From: Pantoea endophytica
GTDB taxonomy: Bacteria; Pseudomonadota; Gammaproteobacteria; Enterobacterales; Enterobacteriaceae
Assembly: GCF_002858935.1 (NCBI RefSeq)
Contig: NZ_PJRT01000009.1
Span: 1-64,000 of the forward strand
Direction of reading: 5' to 3'
DNA length: 64,000 nt
Position 1 is the first letter of the stretch. Each line of letters opens with the position of its first letter. The position numbers and the translations under genes were made by a program. This document shows, piece by piece, positions 59,390 to 64,000 of the stretch. Under the pieces are notes generated by a model. That model was not told the origin of the DNA. It worked only from the letters and a program-made list of their open reading frames with translations, and did no database searches.

Positions 59390-61825
59390 TCACGATGAAA
59401 ATTTCTTGGTCCGCCTTGTGGGTAAGGCGTTGGCCGGATCGTCCGGCCACGGATGCTTTGGATAGCGCCCTTTCATCTCTTTCTGCACTTCGGGATACGC
59501 ACCACGCCAGAACGCCGCGAGGTCACGGGTGATCTGCAGCGGACGGTGCGCGGGCGAGAGCAGCTCTAACACCAGCGGTACGCGGCCATCGGCCACCGCT
59601 GGGTTCTGTGCTTCGCCAAACATCTCCTGAATCCGCACCGCCAGCGCGGGTGGCTTCTCTGCATCGTAGCGGATCGGCAGGCGGCTTCCGGTCGGCACAG
59701 TGTAATGAGTTGGCAGCACAGTATCCAGCCGCTGACGTTGTGACCATGTCAGCAAATGTAATAATGCGCTGACAAGGTTGATGCTCTGCAATCCTTTCAG
59801 ATCGCGTACCGCGCTCATCTCCGGCAGCAGCCAGCTTTCAAGCGTATCGAGCAGGCTTTCATCGTCCAGTGCCGGCCACGCCTCTTCCGGCAGCCACTGC
59901 GCGGCACAGTGCACCCGCAAGCGTAGCTGTTCAGCGTCTTCTTTCCAGCCCAGCACCGACAATCCTTTTTCGCGGATCCAGCGCAGCATCGCCGGATGCA
60001 ATATTTCCGCCTCCGGGCGTGCCTGCGGCTGCGCTTTTAGGACCAGCGCGCCGATCAGTTCGCGTTTCCACGCGCGCAAAGTGCCTTTATCTTCATCCCA
60101 CTCCACGTCGGTACGCTGCTCAATTAAGGTGGGGCATTCGCGGCGCAGCGCGTCGATATCCACCGGCAGCGCCAGTAACATGCGCGCCTCGGCGGCGCTG
60201 GCGCCCTGCAGCAGTGTCGGTGCAATCAGCCACTCATAGCGGCGCAAACCATCCTGCTCGTTAAGCATCGCGCCAATGCCGTTCGCCAGCTGATAGCGCG
60301 CGCTGTCGCCACGACGCTGCGCCAGACGATCGGCAAAACCGGCGGCCAGCAGCTGCGGGAACAGGTCGGGATTAATGGTGCCGCCGCTGGCGTTGAGGCG
60401 CTTCTGCCACTGACGCGCGCGGCGCTGCCAGTGCGACTGCGGATGGTTAAGCGCATCACGCAGATCTGCGCTGCCGCTGCGTGGCGGATCTTCCAGAATC
60501 GCCACCAGCAGCGCGGCGCTGGCGATGGCATCGTTGTTTTGCCCGGCAGCCACCAGAATCGCGCTCAGGCGCGGATCGCTGCCTAGCGCGGCCATTTTTC
60601 GACCGCGCGCGTTGAGCTGGTGATTCTCCAGCGCGCCTAGCTGGGTTAACCGCTCGCACGCCGCACGCACGTTGCGCGGCGGCGGCGCGTCAAGCCACAT
60701 AAGCTGCGACGCATTCTGACATCCCCATTGCAGCAGATCGATCTGCAGCGAGGTCAAATCGCTATTGAGAATTTCCGGTTCACTCTGCGCCGCCGCACGC
60801 AGCGCCTGCTCTTGTGGCAGTAAGTGCAGGCAGATGCCAGGTTCCAGACGACCAGCACGACCGGCGCGCTGCGTCATCGACGCCTGGCTGATACGCTGCG
60901 TTTGCAGCCGCGTCACGCCGCTGCGCACGTCAAACTGCGCCGAGCGCTCCAGCGCGCTATCGACCACTAAGCGGATACCTTCGATGGTCAAGCTGGTTTC
61001 GGCGATGTTGGTCGCCAGCACCACTTTGCGGCGGCCCGCCGGAGACGGCAGGATGGCGCGGCGTTGCGCCTCCAGCGACAGCGCGCCATATAAAGGAGAA
61101 AGATCCACCTCGTCACTGACCCGCGCTTCCAGCTCGCGCTTAACCCGTTCGATCTCCGCCACGCCGGGCAGGAACAGCAGCAGCGATCCTGACTCTTCGC
61201 GCAGCAGTTGCGCCACCTCGCGCGCTACCGCTTCTTCAAAACGTTGCTGGCTGTTGAGCGAAGCATAGCGGCGCGTGACCGGGAAACTGCGGCCCTCAGA
61301 GACCACAAAGGGCGCATCCGGCAGCAGCTGACGCAAACGCTGATTATCGAGCGTGGCCGACATCAGCAGAATTTTCAGATCGTCGCGCAATCCTTGCTGC
61401 ACATCGAGCAGCAGCGCCAGCGCGAGCTCGGCCTGCAGGCTGCGTTCATGGAATTCATCGAGGATCACCAGCGAGACGCCTTCCAGCATCGGATCGCGCT
61501 GCAACATGCGCGTCAAAATGCCCTCGGTGACCACTTCGAGGCGCGTGTTGGCACCGCAGCAGTTTTCACCGCGCATGCGATAGCCAACGATGCCGCCCGG
61601 CTGCTCGCCAAGCTGTTCTGCCAGACGTTGCGCCACGTTGCGTGCCGCCAGTCGGCGCGGCTCCAGCATGATGATGCGGCCGGGCAATGGGGTGTGTTGC
61701 AGCAGTTGTAATGGCAGCCAGGTTGATTTACCTGCGCCGGTCGGCGCCGCCAGCAACACCTGCGGCGACTGCGCCAGCGCGTCCAGCAACGCAGGCAGCA
61801 CCTCGCTTACCGGTAACTCACTCAA
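59390..61825 (-). CDS. hrpB: DEAH-box ATP-dependent helicase HrpB
   Basis: Member of the DEAH RNA helicase family of unknown cellular role, 811 aa (809 in E. coli). Walker A APTGAGKST near residues 26-34, DEFH (variant DEAH) in LVILDEFHERS, SAT in LMSATLDN, and the motif VI QRAGRAGR. The start is judged to be TTG at 61825: GGGAG lies 6 nt upstream and the next residues SELPV match E. coli SSLPV. The upstream ATG (61864) would add 13 unconserved residues. Confidence 0.92.
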   Translation of the reverse strand: MSELPVSEVLPALLDALAQSPQVLLAAPTGAGKSTWLPLQLLQHTPLPGRIIMLEPRRLAARNVAQRLAEQLGEQPGGIVGYRMRGENCCGANTRLEVVTEGILTRMLQRDPMLEGVSLVILDEFHERSLQAELALALLLDVQQGLRDDLKILLMSATLDNQRLRQLLPDAPFVVSEGRSFPVTRRYASLNSQQRFEEAVAREVAQLLREESGSLLLFLPGVAEIERVKRELEARVSDEVDLSPLYGALSLEAQRRAILPSPAGRRKVVLATNIAETSLTIEGIRLVVDSALERSAQFDVRSGVTRLQTQRISQASMTQRAGRAGRLEPGICLHLLPQEQALRAAAQSEPEILNSDLTSLQIDLLQWGCQNASQLMWLDAPPPRNVRAACERLTQLGALENHQLNARGRKMAALGSDPRLSAILVAAGQNNDAIASAALLVAILEDPPRSGSADLRDALNHPQSHWQRRARQWQKRLNASGGTINPDLFPQLLAAGFADRLAQRRGDSARYQLANGIGAMLNEQDGLRRYEWLIAPTLLQGASAAEARMLLALPVDIDALRRECPTLIEQRTDVEWDEDKGTLRAWKRELIGALVLKAQPQARPEAEILHPAMLRWIREKGLSVLGWKEDAEQLRLRVHCAAQWLPEEAWPALDDESLLDTLESWLLPEMSAVRDLKGLQSINLVSALLHLLTWSQRQRLDTVLPTHYTVPTGSRLPIRYDAEKPPALAVRIQEMFGEAQNPAVADGRVPLVLELLSPAHRPLQITRDLAAFWRGAYPEVQKEMKGRYPKHPWPDDPANALPTRRTKKFSS

Positions 61826-61900
61826 ACTCAACTCCCAAAATGCCTGTGCTAAGATGGCGCGCATTGTAGCACTCTGAGGCGCGGATTACCGGAGGCCAAC

Positions 61901-62440
61901 CTGGCAACGCAACGTCTGTTTTTTGCTCTTGAACTGCCCGCTCCGCTCCAGCAACAGTTGGTGCAGTGGCGCGCGGATAATTTTGCTGCCGAAGCCGGGA
62001 AACCGGTGGCGGCGGCTAACCTGCACCTGACGCTGGCGTTTCTCGGCGAGGTCAGCGATGAGACGTCACGCAAGCTGCAGCTGCTGGCCTCACGCATCGA
62101 ACAGCCCGGTTTTGCCCTCGATTTGGATGACGCCGGTCACTGGCCGCGTCCCGGCGTGGTGTGGCTCGGTTGTCAGCGGGCGCCGCGCGGATTACTGCAG
62201 CTCGCCAGCCTACTGCGCGCACAAGCCGCACGTCATGGCTGCGCACAGAGCCCGCAGCCGTTTCATCCGCACGTCACGCTGTTGCGCCAAGCAGCGTCAC
62301 AGATCGCGCTGCCGCCGCGCGGTTTTCACTGGCGCACCGATATCCGCCATTTTGCGCTGTTCGCTTCGAACGTGACGCGCGGCCGCACACGTTATCAGGC
62401 GCTGGCCCGCTGGCCGCTACTATCATCCACAGGAGAGTAA
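61901..62440 (+). CDS. thpR: RNA 2',3'-cyclic phosphodiesterase ThpR, CTG start
   Basis: 2H phosphoesterase (formerly LigT), 179 aa counting from CTG at 61901 (176 aa in E. coli). Both catalytic HxTx motifs are present: HLTL in ANLHLTLAFLG and HVTL in FHPHVTLLR. Translation from 61901 gives (M)ATQRLFFALELP, matching the E. coli EPQRLFFAIDLP, and GGAGG lies exactly 5 nt upstream (61891-61895). No ATG, GTG or TTG occurs in frame before the TTG at 61958, which would delete the N-terminal strand. Followed directly by sfsA. Confidence 0.9.
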   Translation: MATQRLFFALELPAPLQQQLVQWRADNFAAEAGKPVAAANLHLTLAFLGEVSDETSRKLQLLASRIEQPGFALDLDDAGHWPRPGVVWLGCQRAPRGLLQLASLLRAQAARHGCAQSPQPFHPHVTLLRQAASQIALPPRGFHWRTDIRHFALFASNVTRGRTRYQALARWPLLSSTGE

Positions 62441-63145
62441 ATGGAATTCGATCCGCCGCTTAAACCCGCCCGCTTGATTGCCCGTTACAAACGCTTTTTA
62501 GCCGATGTGGTTACGCCAGAAGGTGAAACGCTGACCATTCACTGCGCCAATACCGGCGCGATGACCGGCTGCGCCACGCCGGGCGATACCGTGTGGTATT
62601 CAACATCCAGCAGTGCCACGCGGAAATATCCGCACAGTTGGGAACTCACCGAGACCCAACAAGGCCACTGGATCTGCGTGAATACGCTGCGCGCCAATCA
62701 GCTGGTGCGCGAGGCGCTGACGCTCGACACGATTCCGGAATTATCCGCTTACAGCCGCTGCCAGCCTGAAGTGAAATACGGCACGGAAAAAAGCCGAATT
62801 GACTTCCTGCTGCAAGCGGATGGCCGATCCAACTGCTATATTGAAGTCAAGTCCGTCACCCTTTTACAAGCAGGTAAAGGCTATTTTCCGGATGCGGTGA
62901 CGGCTCGTGGACAGAAACATCTGCGCGAATTGAGCACCATCGTGGCAGAAGGTCATCGAGCCGTTTTGTTGTTCGCAGTTCTGCATACGGGGATTGAGGA
63001 CGTTTCCCCGGCACGCCATATCGACGTGCACTACGCAGAACTACTGGAACAGGCGCAGCGTGGTGGTGTGGAAGTTTTGGCGTATCAAGCTCAAATTTCA
63101 CCGTTAAAGATATTACTTACGCAACCGATTAACGTAGCGTTGTAA
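62441..63145 (+). CDS. sfsA: Sugar fermentation stimulation protein SfsA
   Basis: Conserved protein, 234 aa as in E. coli; named from a maltose phenotype and related to nucleases and DNA binding, but the biochemical role is not settled. Family landmarks CHCANTGAM-type segment ([12 protein letters not shown]), WELTETQQG and the IEVKSVTL motif of PD-(D/E)xK-like folds. The ATG directly follows the thpR stop, with AGGAG 6 nt upstream, so the two are co-translated. Confidence 0.93.
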   Translation: MEFDPPLKPARLIARYKRFLADVVTPEGETLTIHCANTGAMTGCATPGDTVWYSTSSSATRKYPHSWELTETQQGHWICVNTLRANQLVREALTLDTIPELSAYSRCQPEVKYGTEKSRIDFLLQADGRSNCYIEVKSVTLLQAGKGYFPDAVTARGQKHLRELSTIVAEGHRAVLLFAVLHTGIEDVSPARHIDVHYAELLEQAQRGGVEVLAYQAQISPLKILLTQPINVAL

Positions 63146-63305
63146 TATTTAAGGCAATTTGGTGTGATAGGAATGTTCTGGGCGAGGCGCTGAATACGCG
63201 ATTGTTCAGAGGCTTGTCAAGTAGTGGTCAGGAATAATTGCCAACCTTGATGGCTTCTGCTATTTATAGCGGCCTGTTTTTTTCCCTTTATGGGAATCGA
63301 TAAGC

Positions 63306-63320
63306 CCTAAATCGTTTAGG
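63306..63320. promoter_or_regulatory. Palindrome in the dksA leader region
   Basis: CCTAAA-TCG-TTTAGG, 6-bp arms, 71 bp upstream of dksA. The 245-bp sfsA-dksA gap holds no gene; this palindrome could be a regulator site or a small hairpin. No strong promoter match was found. Confidence 0.35.
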
Positions 63321-63390
63321 TTGCAGGCACACAGTCAACACATGCAACTTGACGTATCTAGGGAAGTGCGTGTTATCCAGGAGAAACAAC

Positions 63391-63846
63391 ATGCAAGAAG
63401 GGCAAAACCGTAAAACATCGTCCCTGAGTATCCTCGCCATCGCTGGAGTGGAGCCGTATCAGGTGAAACCGGGCGAAGAGTATATGAACGACGCCCAGCT
63501 AGGCCATTTCCGTAAGATTCTGGAAGCCTGGCGCAACCAACTTCGGGATGAAGTAGATCGCACTGTGTCACATATGCAGGACGAAGCTGCCAACTTCCCG
63601 GATCCGGTCGACCGTGCTGCGCAGGAAGAAGAGTTCAGCCTGGAATTGCGTAACCGCGATCGTGAGCGCAAACTCATTAAAAAGATTGAGAAAACGCTCA
63701 AGAAAGTGGATGACGACGATTTCGGTTACTGCGACTCCTGCGGTGTAGAAATTGGTATTCGCCGCCTTGAAGCGCGTCCGACTGCCGATCTCTGCATTGA
63801 CTGCAAAACGCTGGCAGAAATCCGCGAGAAGCAGATGGCTGGCTAA
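63391..63846 (+). CDS. dksA: RNA polymerase-binding transcription factor DksA
   Basis: Works with ppGpp through the RNA polymerase secondary channel to control rRNA and amino-acid promoters. 151 aa, as in E. coli. Coiled coil (about 33-108) with the DPVD tip (Asp71, Asp74) and a four-Cys zinc finger (114, 117, 135, 138). The ATG at 63391 has AGGAG 8 nt upstream; an in-frame start at 63349 adds 14 unconserved residues. Confidence 0.97.
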   Translation: MQEGQNRKTSSLSILAIAGVEPYQVKPGEEYMNDAQLGHFRKILEAWRNQLRDEVDRTVSHMQDEAANFPDPVDRAAQEEEFSLELRNRDRERKLIKKIEKTLKKVDDDDFGYCDSCGVEIGIRRLEARPTADLCIDCKTLAEIREKQMAG

Positions 63847-63866
63847 TGGCCGTAAGCAAATTGCTA

Positions 63867-63905
63867 CCGCACAGCCGGGAAAATCCCTGTTTTCCCGACG
63901 TGCGG
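63867..63905. other. Long hairpin between dksA and gluQ
   Basis: Two stacked stems, CCGCAC / GTGCGG (63867-63872, 63900-63905) and CGGGAAAA / TTTTCCCG (63876-63883, 63890-63897), 6-nt loop. It lies just after dksA and 11 nt before the gluQ ATG; no U tract follows the outer stem, although the inner one would expose one. Attenuator or processing site. Confidence 0.55.
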
Positions 63906-63916
63906 TACACTTCGTT

Positions 63917-64000
63917 ATGAATCCCTCAAACTGCATTGGGCGTTTCGCTCCCTCCCCTTCTGGTGACCTCCATTTTGGTTCGCTGATTGCTGCGTTAGGC
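63917..64000 (+). CDS. gluQ: Glutamyl-Q tRNA(Asp) synthetase, N-terminal part
   Basis: First 28 codons of GluQ (YadB), a truncated glutamyl-tRNA synthetase that attaches glutamate to queuosine-34 of tRNA-Asp. The catalytic-core start [21 protein letters not shown] is diagnostic, with the HxGS variant of the HIGH motif. Cut by the right window edge. Follows dksA, as in E. coli. Confidence 0.9.
   Translation, partial: MNPSNCIGRFAPSPSGDLHFGSLIAALG

Overview
The window is a chromosomal segment of a gamma-proteobacterium of the Enterobacterales, most likely Erwiniaceae (Pantoea or Erwinia type). The proteins are close to the Escherichia coli versions known to me, and the gene order is that of the E. 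coli 4-5 minute region (gluQ-dksA ... gmhB-rrnH) read backwards. GC content looks moderate to high. The family assignment rests on recall of related sequences and the 102 bases of 16S rRNA, not on a search.

Left end (1-12.6 kb): the 5' end of a 16S rRNA gene on the minus strand with its leader, boxA and P1/P2 promoters, then gmhB, the metNIQ methionine importer, rcsF-trmO, proS, arfB, yaeP-rof, a small c-type cytochrome, tilS, yaeR and the lysine decarboxylase ldcC. Compared with E. coli, nlpE and yaeQ are absent near arfB and the cytochrome is extra. 12.6-32.2 kb: one long minus-strand block of essential envelope and information genes (rpsB-tsf, pyrH, frr, dxr, uppS, cdsA, rseP, bamA, skp, lpxD, fabZ, lpxA, lpxB, rnhB, dnaE, accA). 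It covers ribosome function, isoprenoid and undecaprenyl supply, phospholipid and lipid A synthesis, and outer-membrane protein assembly.

32.5-47.2 kb: map, glnD, dapD and yaeH on the plus strand; then cdaR translationally coupled to a secreted alginate-lyase-like enzyme, degP with a clear sigma-E promoter, and dgt on the minus strand; then mtn-btuF, a small exported protein of unknown function, erpA and hemL. yadS and clcA of the E. coli order are not seen.

47.2-64 kb: the fhuA-fhuC-fhuD-fhuB ferrichrome operon with a Fur-like box, a two-gene accessory cassette, and then mrcB, hrpB, thpR, sfsA, dksA and the start of gluQ. The cassette (53.5-56.7 kb) sits between fhuA and mrcB, which adjoin in E. 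coli. Its first gene fuses a GT25 glycosyltransferase to a CDP-glycerol/CDP-ribitol phosphotransferase. Its second fuses an IspD/TarI-type cytidylyltransferase to a short-chain reductase, as in Haemophilus Bcs1. Together they could make CDP-ribitol and attach ribitol phosphate to a glycan. This is the best candidate for an undescribed system.

Other points of interest are a family of extragenic palindromes (cores of the type CGCCAT-N2-ATGGCG), a structured element upstream of ldcC, a CTG start codon for thpR, a poly-glutamine tail on PBP1b, and a palindrome over the erpA promoter. All product calls come from reading the translations by eye; no database search was run.
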